Below, piece by piece: positions 16,945 through 25,578 of a stretch of 64,000 bases of DNA. Numbering within the stretch: the first letter of the stretch is position 1; each line of letters opens with the position of its first letter. The DNA comes from Microbispora hainanensis. Its GTDB lineage: Bacteria > Actinomycetota > Actinomycetes > Streptosporangiales > Streptosporangiaceae. The position numbers and the translations under genes are program-made. The notes beneath the pieces are model-generated. The model was not told where the DNA came from. It searched no databases and saw only the letters and a list, made by a program, of their open reading frames with translations. Location of the stretch: positions 4,960,001 through 5,024,000 of the forward strand of contig NZ_CP108086.1 of NCBI RefSeq assembly GCF_036186745.1, written 5' to 3'.

Positions 16945-17979
16945 TCAGGTGCCCAACGCGGCCGGGCAGCGGGGCTTGCCGGAAACGCCGGAGACACGAT
17001 CATAGGGATCGACGGGCTCGCCGGAGGGTCGTGTTCCCTGTGGATCACCAGGGAATCGCGGACGGACGAATCCGTCGTCCAGTGCGCAATTCGCGCCAAA
17101 TACGGCGGATCTGTCCGTGTTCCACCAGATGACGAGCTTCCCGTCCTCGCGGTAGGCGGAGAATTCGCTTCGGTGATGTTCGACGACCCTCGTCATGACC
17201 AGCGGCGCGCCGGGGCGGCTCACCGGGTGGACGAACAGATAGTCCGTCTTGATCTCGACGCCTCCGCCGGGCCTTTCGGAGATCGTCGTCTCGCCGGAGA
17301 CCTTCACGATGTCGCCGACCGGCTCGGCGGCGTCCGGCGCGAGGCTGAACACCCACGACCGCGTGCCCGAGGGGCCCTTGTCGTCCAGGTGGCGGAGGAA
17401 CGCCTCGCGCTGCCGGGGATGCAGCAGGCGGATGAGCTCCTCCGGGCGCCCGCCCCGCACGGTCGCCGGGTCGAGGTGCGCGGCCGACAGCAGCCGCCGT
17501 ACGCGTTGCAGGGCCTGGCCGACCTCCTGCTCGGTGAGCCCGCCGAGCGCGCGTGCCGCGGGCATGACCAGCCCCTGCTCTCCGTCGGCGTAGTCGATGG
17601 CGGGAGTGCCGGCGAACGGGGCGTCGGACGGCGCAGGGACGGGGCCGTGGTCGAACAGGCCCTCCTCGCCGTCGGGAATCGGCGTCAGCACGGGCCCGGG
17701 CCGGGCGACCACGGGACCGGAGATCATCAGTTCCTCGCCGCCGGCGGCCGGGCGGACGATGCCGAGCCGCTCCAGGACGTCCGGCCGCAGGACGACGACG
17801 AGCCCCACGAGCACGACCAGGCCCGCGATCACCATCAGCACGGCCGGGCGGCGCCGTCGTTCCGGCGGGAACACGTCCGTCTCGGCCGCCGCGGTCATCC
17901 GCCGGATCTCGTCCTCGTCGAACTGCGCGACCAGCGCCTCGAAGCGAGCGTCGATGTCATCGGGGTCCGCCGGTCGCAC
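16945..17979 (-). CDS. Single-pass membrane protein of unknown function next to glnA
   Basis: This 344-residue protein has a short cytoplasmic N-terminus with acidic helix DDIDARFEALVAQFDEDEIRR (residues 7-27 by position), one membrane helix near 46-64 after RRRRP, and a large outside domain. The outside part has a helical EQEVGQALQRVRRLL segment and a beta-rich portion with SWVFSLAPDAAEPVGDIVKVSG and TDYLFVHPV. The actual start is most likely GTG 17979, since GGAGGG lies 6 bases upstream; the frame also reads a TTG at 17991. I do not recognise the family. It lies between glnA and the RDD gene, upstream of glnA on the same strand. Confidence 0.75.
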   Translation of the reverse strand: MRPADPDDIDARFEALVAQFDEDEIRRMTAAAETDVFPPERRRRPAVLMVIAGLVVLVGLVVVLRPDVLERLGIVRPAAGGEELMISGPVVARPGPVLTPIPDGEEGLFDHGPVPAPSDAPFAGTPAIDYADGEQGLVMPAARALGGLTEQEVGQALQRVRRLLSAAHLDPATVRGGRPEELIRLLHPRQREAFLRHLDDKGPSGTRSWVFSLAPDAAEPVGDIVKVSGETTISERPGGGVEIKTDYLFVHPVSRPGAPLVMTRVVEHHRSEFSAYREDGKLVIWWNTDRSAVFGANCALDDGFVRPRFPGDPQGTRPSGEPVDPYDRVSGVSGKPRCPAALGT

Positions 17980-18109
17980 GGTTCCCTCCAAAGCGCTGAG
18001 GTCGGAAACGATTCACGATACCGGCATTTAATGGGAAAAGCTTGCCCATGTTGGACGGCCCTGTGGCCGGGCACCGGACCGGCGCCGGTGCCCGATACGC
18101 TGGGAAACC

Positions 18110-18571
18110 ATGAGTGACCGGCAGCCGCGTTGGACACAGACCTGGATGGACGGCCCGCGGGCCGCCGGGGTGAACCTGGGCTATCCGGGGGAGCGCCTCG
18201 GCCTGCCCGAGCAGGGCCCCGGAGCGGTCGCGGGGTGGGGGCGCAGGATCGGCGCCGTCGCCGTCGACTGGCTGCTGTGCACCTGGGCCATCGCCGGAGG
18301 CCTGCTGCGTTTCCAGGGCAACGACGTCGGCGTGGTCGGCCTCGGCGTCTTCGCCGCGGAGTACGTCCTGCTGGTCAGCACGATCGGCATGACGCTGGGG
18401 ATGCGGCTGTTCGGCATCCGCGTGGCCAGGCTCGACGGCGGACGGCCGCACGTTCCCGGCGTGCTGGTGCGCACGCTGCTGCTGTGCCTCGCCGTGCCCG
18501 CGCTCATCTGGGACCGCGACCGGCGCGGCCTGCACGACCGCGCGAGCGGGACGGTCGTGGTCAACCTCTGA
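18110..18571 (+). CDS. RDD family membrane protein
   Basis: A 153-residue protein with the three-helix RDD domain. Its first helix holds GWGRRIGAVAVDWLLCTWAI, where the Arg and Asp of the family name appear, followed by LVSTIGMTLGMRLFGIRVAR and the final helix VRTLLLCLAVPALIWDRDRRGLHDRASGT ending in the conserved HDR. RDD proteins are predicted transporters or membrane modulators with no firm role. An RDD gene adjacent to glnA is a conserved actinobacterial arrangement as I recall it. It is convergent with the response regulator gene. Confidence 0.88.
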   Translation: MSDRQPRWTQTWMDGPRAAGVNLGYPGERLGLPEQGPGAVAGWGRRIGAVAVDWLLCTWAIAGGLLRFQGNDVGVVGLGVFAAEYVLLVSTIGMTLGMRLFGIRVARLDGGRPHVPGVLVRTLLLCLAVPALIWDRDRRGLHDRASGTVVVNL

Positions 18572-18589
18572 CGCCGCGGGAGACCGCCG

Positions 18590-19246
18590 TCAGGGTTCGA
18601 CGAGTCCGGCGCGGATGGCGTAACGGGTCAGTTCGAGCCGGTCGCGCATGCCGAGCTTCTGCAGGATGTTCGCGCGGTGCCGGTCCACGGTCTTCACGCT
18701 GATGAAGAGCGTCTCCGCGATCTCCTTGGCCGAGTTGCCCTCGGCGATGAGCTTGACGATCTCCTCCTCCCGGGGCGTCAGGATGCTGTCCGGCACGCGC
18801 TCGCCCTGCCGGGCGCGCCGCAGGTAGTCGCGGATGAGGGCGGTGACCGCGCCCGGATAGAGGAAGGGCTCCCCGCGCATCGCCGCCCGGCAGGCCTCCA
18901 GGAGGTCCTGGTCGGCGACCGACTTGAGCACGTAGCCCGAGGCGCCGGCCTTGAGCGCCTCGAAGAAGTACTGCTCGTTGTCGTACATCGACAGGATCAG
19001 GATCCGGACGTGGGGCGCCTGCCGTGAGATCTCGCGCGCCGCCTGGATTCCCGTCATTCGGGGCATCGCGATGTCGAGAATGGCGAGGTCGATCTCCTCG
19101 GATCGGGCGGCCTCGACCGCCTCGGCGCCGTCGGCGGCCTCGGCGACCACCACGAGATCGGGCTCCGCGTCGAGGATCAGCCGCAGTCCGCGCCGGACCA
19201 GCGCGTGGTCGTCGGCCAGCAGGATGCGGGTCTTGGCGCTCTCCAC
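18590..19246 (-). CDS. NarL/LuxR family response regulator
   Basis: A 218-residue two-component response regulator. The receiver domain has the acidic pair at LLADDH (residues 9-14), the phosphoacceptor Asp58 in LAILDIAMPRMTG and Lys in GYVLKSV. The LuxR-type helix-turn-helix occupies about 150-210 (LTPREEEIVKLIAEGNSAKEIA, seen as LTPREEEIVKLIAEG, then TVDRHRANILQKLGM). It starts at GTG 19246 with AAGGAG located inside the end of the kinase gene, only 3 bases after that gene's stop, so the two are translationally linked. The target genes are not evident. Confidence 0.93.
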   Translation of the reverse strand: MESAKTRILLADDHALVRRGLRLILDAEPDLVVVAEAADGAEAVEAARSEEIDLAILDIAMPRMTGIQAAREISRQAPHVRILILSMYDNEQYFFEALKAGASGYVLKSVADQDLLEACRAAMRGEPFLYPGAVTALIRDYLRRARQGERVPDSILTPREEEIVKLIAEGNSAKEIAETLFISVKTVDRHRANILQKLGMRDRLELTRYAIRAGLVEP

Positions 19247-19249
19247 CGA

Positions 19250-20392
19250 TCAGCTCTCCTTCACCGGATGAACCGCGTGATCCGCGAGACCCCCGCGATC
19301 CGTGTGATCCGCCTGAACCGCGTGCGGGGGGACGACCAGGCGCACGTCCGTGCCGCCGCCGGGCGGGGAGTCCACGGTCAGCCGGGCGCCGATGAGAAGG
19401 GCGCGCTCGCGCATGCCGCGGATCCCTGCGCCTTCCTTGTCGACGCCCCCGCGCCCGTCGTCGGCGATGCGCAGCGTGAGCCGTCCCTTCTCCTGCCTGA
19501 GCGACAGCTCCACGTGGCGGGCGCGGGAATGCCTGGCCACGTTCGTCAGCCCCTCCTGCGCGATCCGATAGAGGACGAGCTCGACCTCCCCGCTGAGCGG
19601 GGGCAGGTCGGTGCCGATCTCACGCGTGATCGCGATCCCGCTCGCCTGCGCGAAATCGCTGCTCAGCGCGCTCAGCGCACTGTGCAGGCCGAGGTCCTCC
19701 AAGACGCCGGGCCGCAGCCGTCTGGCGACCCGCCGCACCTCGTCCAGGCTGGCGCGCACCGTCTCCTGGGCGGCGCTCAGCTCCTCCCGGAGCTCCTCGG
19801 GCGCCCGGTCGACGACACGCTTGAGCGACAGCAGCGCCACCGTGAGGCTCTGGCCGATCTCGTCGTGCAGCTCGCGCGCGATCCGCTGCCGTTCCCCCTC
19901 CTGTGCGGCCAGCGCGTGCGCGCTGCTGGCGCTGCGCTCGGCTTCGAGCCGGTCGAGCATCTCGTTGAACGTGCCGATCAGCTGGGCGAGGTCGCCGTTG
20001 CCGCTGTCGGTGAGCCGGTCGCCCGCCCTCAGCAGGTCGACCCGCCGCATGAGAGTGGTGAGCGCGTCCAGCGGGGCCAGGCTCTTGCGGATCAGCAGCG
20101 CGTTGGCCGTGATGATCAGGGCCAGCCCCACGATCAGGACCGGTATCTCCGTGAGCAGGACCGGTGAGGACACCGTGGCGGGGGAGAGCGCGAGCACGAA
20201 CGTCCCGGCGGTGAAGACCAGCCCGTTGATCGCGAACAGCCGCCAGAACAGGGCGCGGGCCGGGTGCCGCGACCGCGCCGCCGCCGTCCCGCCGGTCACC
20301 GTGTCGTTCCCCGTGTCGTGCCCCGTGCCGGTACGCGGGCCGGAGTGGGGCCCGGAGCGGGGGCCGGCGCGCGGCTCGGTGCGCTCGTTCAC
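19250..20392 (-). CDS. NarL-partner sensor histidine kinase (HisKA_3)
   Basis: A 380-residue membrane sensor kinase. The N-terminal 45 residues are Gly/Arg/Pro-rich and low in complexity, two membrane helices lie near 50-70 and 82-100 with a very short loop, and a HAMP-like linker follows. The dimerisation domain carries the phosphoacceptor His176 in RIARELHDEIGQSL, and the ATP-binding domain shows YRIAQEGLTNVARHS (N box) and DDGRGG and GIRGMRERA (G boxes). The lack of a sizeable outside loop suggests that it senses membrane or internal signals. It is cotranscribed with the response regulator. The extreme C-terminus, after the G2 box, is repetitive (TDRGGLADHAVHPVKES). Confidence 0.92.
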   Translation of the reverse strand: MNERTEPRAGPRSGPHSGPRTGTGHDTGNDTVTGGTAAARSRHPARALFWRLFAINGLVFTAGTFVLALSPATVSSPVLLTEIPVLIVGLALIITANALLIRKSLAPLDALTTLMRRVDLLRAGDRLTDSGNGDLAQLIGTFNEMLDRLEAERSASSAHALAAQEGERQRIARELHDEIGQSLTVALLSLKRVVDRAPEELREELSAAQETVRASLDEVRRVARRLRPGVLEDLGLHSALSALSSDFAQASGIAITREIGTDLPPLSGEVELVLYRIAQEGLTNVARHSRARHVELSLRQEKGRLTLRIADDGRGGVDKEGAGIRGMRERALLIGARLTVDSPPGGGTDVRLVVPPHAVQADHTDRGGLADHAVHPVKES

Positions 20393-20658
20393 GGCTCACA
20401 GCCTGCTCGTACGCGTGCGCCGGTGTCCATGCGGGCCGCCCCCCATCATGCCGTCTTCCTACATGTCATACCTCTCCGGATATGGGTGACGCACCCGATG
20501 GTGGTGGCCCGTGCCGTCTCGAAGACTGGTGGCGACGGGCGGACAGGGAGACGCCACGCCGCCGGCGGGCCACACATCCGAGGCACCAGCGGCCGGTGCG
20601 GGCGAGAGAGGGCCCCGGCCCCGTGGTGAGGATCCGCCGCAGATGGGAGGTAGCCGAG

Positions 20659-20934
20659 ATGGACGTGACCCGCGCCACCCTGCCCGGCGTCGCGACCGTG
20701 GTGCACCAGTGCGTCACCCGCGACGGGCAGCGCTTCGGCGTGCTCGTGGACAAGGCCGGCGGCCGGAGGCTTCTCCTCTACGGCTCCGGGGAGCCCGACA
20801 CGCCGTTGCAGGTGATCACCCTGGACCAGCGTGAGGCCGACCAGCTCGCCGACATTCTGCACAGCAGGCCCGTCCTCGATCGGCTCGCCCATCTGGAACG
20901 CCGCGTCGCCGAGTTCGTGGAGGCGGCGCGATGA
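20659..20934 (+). CDS. KhtT-like N-terminal regulatory domain protein (cation/proton antiporter regulatory subunit type)
   Basis: This 91-residue protein starts at ATG 20659, with GGGAGG 8 bases upstream. Its sequence [21 protein letters not shown], seen in pieces LPGVATVVH and [11 protein letters not shown], resembles the N-terminal domain of KhtT/TrkA-C type regulatory subunits of cation:proton antiporters; the rest ([13 protein letters not shown], then [10 protein letters not shown]) is helical. The RCK-C ligand domain is not present. The gene overlaps the CBS-domain gene by ATGA and is followed by an ion-transport-superfamily permease, suggesting a regulator of that permease. Confidence 0.7.
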   Translation: MDVTRATLPGVATVVHQCVTRDGQRFGVLVDKAGGRRLLLYGSGEPDTPLQVITLDQREADQLADILHSRPVLDRLAHLERRVAEFVEAAR

Positions 20935-21437
20935 CCACGTACGGAACCGTCCGCCTCCCCGATCGATGTGATGGCCTGATGCAAGCGCGCGATGTCGTTG
21001 TGAACCTGCCGACGGTGACCGTCCACGACCCCGTCGCCCGGGCCGTACGGATCATGGTGCTGAACCGGATGCCCGGGTTGATCGTGGTGGACGGCAGGGG
21101 ACGGCCGGGATGGGTGCTTCCCGGCACGCAGGTCCTGCGTCTCACGGTGCCCGGGGCCTATCAGGAGGACCCGGCGCTCGCCCGGGCGATCGACGAGGCC
21201 CATGCCGACCGCTTCTGGCAGGAGCTGGACGGCATCACGGTGGGCGAGTGCCTGCCGCCCCAGCCGCCCAGGCCGGTCACGGTGCCCCTCGATGCGACCC
21301 TGCTCGAAGTGGCCGCCCTCATGACGCGGATGCGCAGCCCCATCACCGCGGTCGTCGGCCCCGACGGCACCCTGGCCGGCGCGATCACCCTGGAGCGGCT
21401 GCTCACCAGCCTGGCGCTCGTGCCACCGGGTGAGTGA
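20931..21437 (+). CDS. CBS domain pair protein
   Basis: A 168-residue protein carrying two CBS motifs, around residues 17-70 ([23 protein letters not shown], seen as [17 protein letters not shown], with [14 protein letters not shown]) and around 105-165 ([19 protein letters not shown] and [21 protein letters not shown]). CBS pairs bind adenine nucleotides or other ligands and gate transporters. The ATG at 20931 overlaps the upstream stop by four bases, arguing for translational coupling and against the internal ATG at residue 17. Its position between a KhtT-like protein and a permease suggests that it senses nucleotides on behalf of the transporter. Confidence 0.83.
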   Translation: MTTYGTVRLPDRCDGLMQARDVVVNLPTVTVHDPVARAVRIMVLNRMPGLIVVDGRGRPGWVLPGTQVLRLTVPGAYQEDPALARAIDEAHADRFWQELDGITVGECLPPQPPRPVTVPLDATLLEVAALMTRMRSPITAVVGPDGTLAGAITLERLLTSLALVPPGE

Positions 21438-21463
21438 TCGCCCCAGGCCGGTGGCGGGCCGCC

Positions 21464-21484
21464 CCGCGACCTTTCCGGTCGCGG
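21464..21484 (+). other. 8-bp hairpin in the CBS-permease intergenic space
   Basis: CCGCGACC and GGTCGCGG pair perfectly around TTTCC, 26 bases after the CBS stop and 172 bases before the permease start. It may act as a partial terminator or an RNA processing site within the operon. The remainder of the 219-base gap shows no gene. Confidence 0.45.
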
Positions 21485-21656
21485 ACCTGTCGTCTCGCGT
21501 CCGTACGCGTCGCGCCGTGCGGCGTTTCCACGATCCGGAGGTTCCGATCATTCACCGCTTCGCCATGCCGTCGTCGTCACGGCGCCCGCCTGCCGGGACA
21601 CCCTGCCGGAACGCCGTCCGCCGTGCGCGCACCGCCGGACCACCGGGGCGCCGCAC

Positions 21657-22943
21657 GTGAGCGCGGCCGTCTCCTTCGCGATCTTCGTGGTGGCCTTCGC
21701 CTTCATCGCGGCGGAGAAGGTGCACAAGGTGAAGGTGGTCCTCGTCGCCGCCGGTGCCATGGCCGTCCTGGGGCTGATCCCCGGCGACGAGGTGTTCTTC
21801 TCCGAGACCGCCGGAATCGACTGGAACGTCATCTTCCTGCTGCTCGGCATGATGATCATCGTCGGCGTCGTCAAGCACACGGGAGTCTTCGACTACCTCG
21901 CCATCTGGGCGGCCAAGAAGTCCAAGGGACGGCCCTACCGGCTGATGGTCATGCTGATGATCATCACCGCGATCGCCTCGCCGTTCCTGGACAACGTCAC
22001 CACGATCATGCTGGTCGCGCCGGTCACCGTGGTCGTCTGCAACCGGCTCGGCATCCCGGCTCAGCCATACCTCATCGCCGAGGTCCTGGCGTCCAACATC
22101 GGCGGCGCGGCGACGCTCATCGGCGACCCGCCCAACATCATCATCGGCAGCCGCGCCGGGCTGACGTTCAACGACTTCCTGGTCCACATGGCGCCGATCG
22201 TGGTCGTCGTCTTCGTGGTGTTCGTGCTGCTCACCCGGGTGCTGTTCCGCAGGTCGTTCCGCTACTCGCCGGAACGGGTGGCCGCGGTGATGGCGCTGCA
22301 GGAACGGCGGGCGATCACCGACCCGCGCCTGCTCACGCGATGCATGGTCGTGCTCGGCGGGGTGGTCGCCGCGTTCTGCCTGCACCCCGTGCTGCACGTG
22401 GAGCCGTCGATCGTCGCCCTGGTGGGTGCCGGGGTGATGCTGCTGGTGTCCCGCGCCGACGTGCCCGACGTCCTGCGCGAGGTCGAGTGGGGCACCCTGG
22501 TCTTCTTCATGGGCCTGTTCGTCATGGTCGCCGGCCTGGTGAACACGGGCGTCATCGCCACGATGGGCGGCTGGGCCGTCGGCGCGCTCGGCGGCGACCA
22601 CTTCCTGTCGGCCACGGCGCTGCTGTTCGGTTCGGGCGTGCTCGGCGCGTTCTTCGACAACATCCCCTACGTCGCCACGATGGTGCCCGTCGTCGAGGAG
22701 ATGGTCGCCCAGACGCCGGATCCGAAGACCGGGCAGGCACTGTGGTGGTCCTTCGCCCTGGGGGCCGACTTCAGCGGCAACGGCACCGCGGTGGCCGCGA
22801 GCGCGAACGTCGTGGCCGTCGGCATCGCCGCCCGGACCGGCCATCGCATCGGCTTCTGGCAGTTCACCCGCTATGGCATCTTCGTCACCGCGCTGAGCAT
22901 CACGATGGCGTGGGTGTACGTCTGGCTGCGCTACTTCGTCTGA
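21657..22943 (+). CDS. ArsB/NhaD-type (IT superfamily, SLC13-like) permease
   Basis: A 428-residue, roughly eleven-helix integral membrane protein of the ion transporter superfamily. It shows the two characteristic re-entrant hairpin regions: SPFLDNVTTIMLVAPV near 110-125 with IGGAATLIGDPPNIIIGS near 145-162, and FFDNIPYVATMVPVV near 335 with GADFSGNGTAVAASANV near 365-383. The DNVTT and GDPPN motifs are shared by ArsB arsenite pumps and NhaD sodium/proton antiporters, and no arsenic genes are nearby, so cation or organic-anion transport is equally possible. The start GTG 21657 is not supported by a clear ribosome binding site. It is probably the effector of the KhtT-like/CBS gene pair. Confidence 0.85.
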   Translation: MSAAVSFAIFVVAFAFIAAEKVHKVKVVLVAAGAMAVLGLIPGDEVFFSETAGIDWNVIFLLLGMMIIVGVVKHTGVFDYLAIWAAKKSKGRPYRLMVMLMIITAIASPFLDNVTTIMLVAPVTVVVCNRLGIPAQPYLIAEVLASNIGGAATLIGDPPNIIIGSRAGLTFNDFLVHMAPIVVVVFVVFVLLTRVLFRRSFRYSPERVAAVMALQERRAITDPRLLTRCMVVLGGVVAAFCLHPVLHVEPSIVALVGAGVMLLVSRADVPDVLREVEWGTLVFFMGLFVMVAGLVNTGVIATMGGWAVGALGGDHFLSATALLFGSGVLGAFFDNIPYVATMVPVVEEMVAQTPDPKTGQALWWSFALGADFSGNGTAVAASANVVAVGIAARTGHRIGFWQFTRYGIFVTALSITMAWVYVWLRYFV

Positions 22944-22991
22944 CACGCGCGAATGGCGAGTGGGCGGCCGAAGCGGGGAACGCGAGCCGAC

Positions 22992-23789
22992 CTATGAGGC
23001 GGCCCGGACGCAGTGGAAGATCGCCGTGCCGGGGAGCAGCCGGCCGCGCAGCGGACTCCAGCCGCCCCACGTGCGGTCGTGCCCCGGCGGCCACTCCGGC
23101 TCGGTCAGGCCGGTCAGGACGAGACCGGAGGCGGCGATCAGGCCCACCCAGTCGCCCATCGTCCGGTGGTGCTCCACGTATGACGGCTCGCCGTCCTCGC
23201 CGAACTCGACGTACGGCGATCGGTCGAAGTAGGGCCGGTCGGCGGTCAGGCCGCGCGGGCCCGGATCGTCGGGGAAGGCCCACCGCACGGGATGGCTGAC
23301 GGAGAACACGAACCGGCCGCCCGGCCGCAGCACCCTGCGCACCTCGGCGAGCACCGCCCCGGCGTCCGCCACGAACGGCAGCGCACCGTACGCCGAGCAC
23401 GCGAGGTCGAACGACTCGTCCGCGAACGGCAGCGTCTCGGCGTCGGCCTGGACGACGGGCAGGGTCACCCCGGCGGACATGTCGATCCGCCGGGAGTGCT
23501 GCAACTGCCGGTAGGACAGGTCGACGGCGGCGACCGTCGCGCCCTGTCCGAGCAGCCACCGGCCGCACTGGCCGGCACCGCACCCGATCTCCAGGACGCG
23601 GCGCCCGGCGACGTCGCCGAGCAGCCGGGCGTCGGCCTCGTCCAGGCCCTCGGGGCACCACACGAAGCCGTCGTCGCGCAGGAACCCGCCGTGCTCGGCC
23701 TGGTAGTCGTCGGCCGCGCCGTCCCACCAGCCGCGGTTGGCCCGGGAGGTCTGCGACCGGGAGACCGGCCGCCTTCCCACGAAGTCCAA
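22992..23789 (-). CDS. Class I SAM-dependent methyltransferase
   Basis: A methyltransferase of about 265 residues. The N-terminal WWDGAADDYQAEHGGFLRDD, split as WWDGAADDYQAEHG, matches a common actinobacterial group; motif I is VLEIGCGAGQCGRWLLGQG, the acidic residue lies in VAAVDLS, and LPFADESFDLACSAYGALPFV is the motif II region. The substrate is unknown. The TTG at 23789 and the GTG at 23780 are both possible starts. It is directly downstream of the DUF4191 gene (a 5-base gap), so the two probably share a transcript. Confidence 0.87.
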   Translation of the reverse strand: MDFVGRRPVSRSQTSRANRGWWDGAADDYQAEHGGFLRDDGFVWCPEGLDEADARLLGDVAGRRVLEIGCGAGQCGRWLLGQGATVAAVDLSYRQLQHSRRIDMSAGVTLPVVQADAETLPFADESFDLACSAYGALPFVADAGAVLAEVRRVLRPGGRFVFSVSHPVRWAFPDDPGPRGLTADRPYFDRSPYVEFGEDGEPSYVEHHRTMGDWVGLIAASGLVLTGLTEPEWPPGHDRTWGGWSPLRGRLLPGTAIFHCVRAAS

Positions 23790-23794
23790 CGTCG

Positions 23795-24466
23795 TCAGCG
23801 CATCTTGGGGCCGCGCGGCATCCGGGCGCCCTTGGGGATGGGGCCCTTCGGCATCGGGATGGCCGGGGTGAGCGCGCGCATCCGGTTGTTGACCTCGGAC
23901 ACCGCGCCCTTCTTCAGGTTGCGGGGCAGCTTCATCATGTGCCGCTGGAGCTTGGCCAGGGGGATCTGGCCGTCCGCGTCACCACACTGGATGTCGTACA
24001 CCGGGACGTCGACCGCGACGCGCTGCACGCGCTTCTTCTCCGCGACGAGCATGCGCTGCACCCGGTTGGGCGGGCCCTCGGAGACCAGGATGACCCCGGG
24101 GTATCCGACGACCCGGAAGACGAGGTCCTGGTCGCGGTTGACCGCGACCGGCTTCTCCTCGACATACCAGGTGCCGCGCAGGCTCTGCAGGATCGCGTAC
24201 GTCGCGCCCGGCTGCCCGTGGAGCATCGAGTACTGCGCCTTCTGCGCCAGCCGGCTGAAGACGATCATCCCCACCAGAACGGCGGCGAAGACGCCGAAAA
24301 CGATCCACGTCCAGCCGAAGATCACGCCGATGACGACGAACAGGACGAGCGTGCCCAGAGCCGACGCGTAGACGATCGGCATGCCCTTGGGGTTCGCCTG
24401 CTGAATGATCTGTGCGACCATCCGGAGCTGCTTGAGGCGCCCCGGAGACGCTGCGTCTTTCGCCAT
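23795..24466 (-). CDS. DUF4191 membrane protein
   Basis: A 223-residue protein of the actinobacteria-specific DUF4191 family. It begins KQLRMVAQIIQQANPKGMP, has two adjacent membrane helices at about 31-73, and carries a conserved cytoplasmic part (LHGQPGATYAILQSLRGTW, then RVVGYPGVILVSEGPPNRV). The tail is basic and Pro/Lys/Met-rich. Function is unknown, but linkage with lipA is conserved in actinobacteria as I recall it. It begins at ATG 24466, 29 bases after the lipA stop on the same strand, suggesting cotranscription with lipA. Confidence 0.9.
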   Translation of the reverse strand: MAKDAASPGRLKQLRMVAQIIQQANPKGMPIVYASALGTLVLFVVIGVIFGWTWIVFGVFAAVLVGMIVFSRLAQKAQYSMLHGQPGATYAILQSLRGTWYVEEKPVAVNRDQDLVFRVVGYPGVILVSEGPPNRVQRMLVAEKKRVQRVAVDVPVYDIQCGDADGQIPLAKLQRHMMKLPRNLKKGAVSEVNNRMRALTPAIPMPKGPIPKGARMPRGPKMR

Positions 24467-24495
24467 GGTCTGAAGGATACAAACGTCGAGCTGAC

Positions 24496-25437
24496 TTAAT
24501 GAAAACGAGACTCGCCCACGCGGGCGGCGATCGCCTGCTGGTACAGGCGTCCGGCCCGGTAGGACGAGCGCACCAGCGGCCCGGACATGACGCCGGCGAA
24601 GCCGATCTCCTCGGCCTCCTGCTTGAGCTCCACGAACTCCTCGGGCTTGACCCAGCGGTCCACGGGGTGGTGGCGCGGGGTGGGGCGCAGATACTGCGTG
24701 ATGGTCACCAGGTCGCAGCCGGCCTCGTGCAGGTCGCGCAGCGCCTGGGTGATCTCCTCGCGCTCCTCGCCCATGCCGAGGATGAGGTTCGACTTGGTGA
24801 CCAGCCCCGCCTCGCGGGCCATGCTGATGACCCGCAGCGAGCGCTCGTAGCGGAACGCGGGCCGGATCCGCTTGAAGATCCGGGGCACGGTCTCGATGTT
24901 GTGCGCGAAGACCTCGGGCCTGCTGGAGAAGACCTCCTCCAACTGGTCGCGGTCGCCGTTGAAGTCCGGCACCAGCAGCTCGACGCCGCAGCCGGGCACG
25001 GCCTCGTGGATCTGCCGGGCGGTCTCCGCGTACAGCCAGGAGCCGCCGTCGGGCAGGTCGTCACGGGCGACACCGGTCACCGTGGCGTAGCGCAGGCCCA
25101 TCTGGCGCACCGACTCGGCGACGCGGCGCGGCTCGTCCCGGTCGTACTCGGCCGGCTTGCCGGTGTCGATCTGGCAGAAGTCGCAGCGCCGGGTGCACTG
25201 GTCGCCACCGATGAGGAAGGTGGCTTCGCGGTCCTCCCAGCATTCGGAGATGTTGGGACAGCCCGCTTCCTGGCACACGGTGTGCAGCCCCGCGCCCTTC
25301 ACCAACGATTTGATCTCGTTGAAGTTGGGGCCGTTGTGCAGCCGCGTCTTGATCCACGGCGGCTTCTTCTCGATGGGGGTCTGGCTGTTGCGCACCTCCA
25401 GGCGGAGGAGCTTTCGGCCTTCAGGAGCGACGGTCAT
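24496..25437 (-). CDS. lipA: Lipoyl synthase
   Basis: LipA is a radical SAM enzyme that inserts two sulfur atoms into octanoyl groups attached to lipoyl domains. The 313-residue protein has both cluster motifs: the auxiliary cluster C-x4-C-x5-C in [12 protein letters not shown] and the radical SAM C-x3-C-x2-C in CTRRCDFC. The C-terminal RSSYRAG is the conserved serine-ligand motif (Ser binds the auxiliary cluster). All catalytic elements are intact. The ATG at 25437 follows a GAAGGAAG sequence. Its natural partner LipB is 1.5 kb upstream but altered, and the E2 protein needing lipoate (sucB) is at 29.4-30.9 kb. Confidence 0.96.
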   Translation of the reverse strand: MTVAPEGRKLLRLEVRNSQTPIEKKPPWIKTRLHNGPNFNEIKSLVKGAGLHTVCQEAGCPNISECWEDREATFLIGGDQCTRRCDFCQIDTGKPAEYDRDEPRRVAESVRQMGLRYATVTGVARDDLPDGGSWLYAETARQIHEAVPGCGVELLVPDFNGDRDQLEEVFSSRPEVFAHNIETVPRIFKRIRPAFRYERSLRVISMAREAGLVTKSNLILGMGEEREEITQALRDLHEAGCDLVTITQYLRPTPRHHPVDRWVKPEEFVELKQEAEEIGFAGVMSGPLVRSSYRAGRLYQQAIAARVGESRFH

Positions 25438-25564
25438 GCGACTTCCTTCGCAGCACTCCGCGGTAGCGGGCCGCGGGCCCGGGGCCCGAGCGGGAGCACG
25501 CGGCCCCGCGCCGTACGCGGGCCTGCGTGCCTGTCGGAACGCTCGTTCACGAACCCAGCTTATT

Positions 25565-25578
25565 ACCTGAGTTCAGGT
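25565..25578. promoter_or_regulatory. 14-bp palindrome ACCTGA-GT-TCAGGT upstream of lipA
   Basis: Perfect 6-base arms around GT, 128 bases before the lipA start and overlapping the stop codon of the decayed membrane gene. The size is typical of a dimeric repressor site, but no binding protein is identified. Confidence 0.35.
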
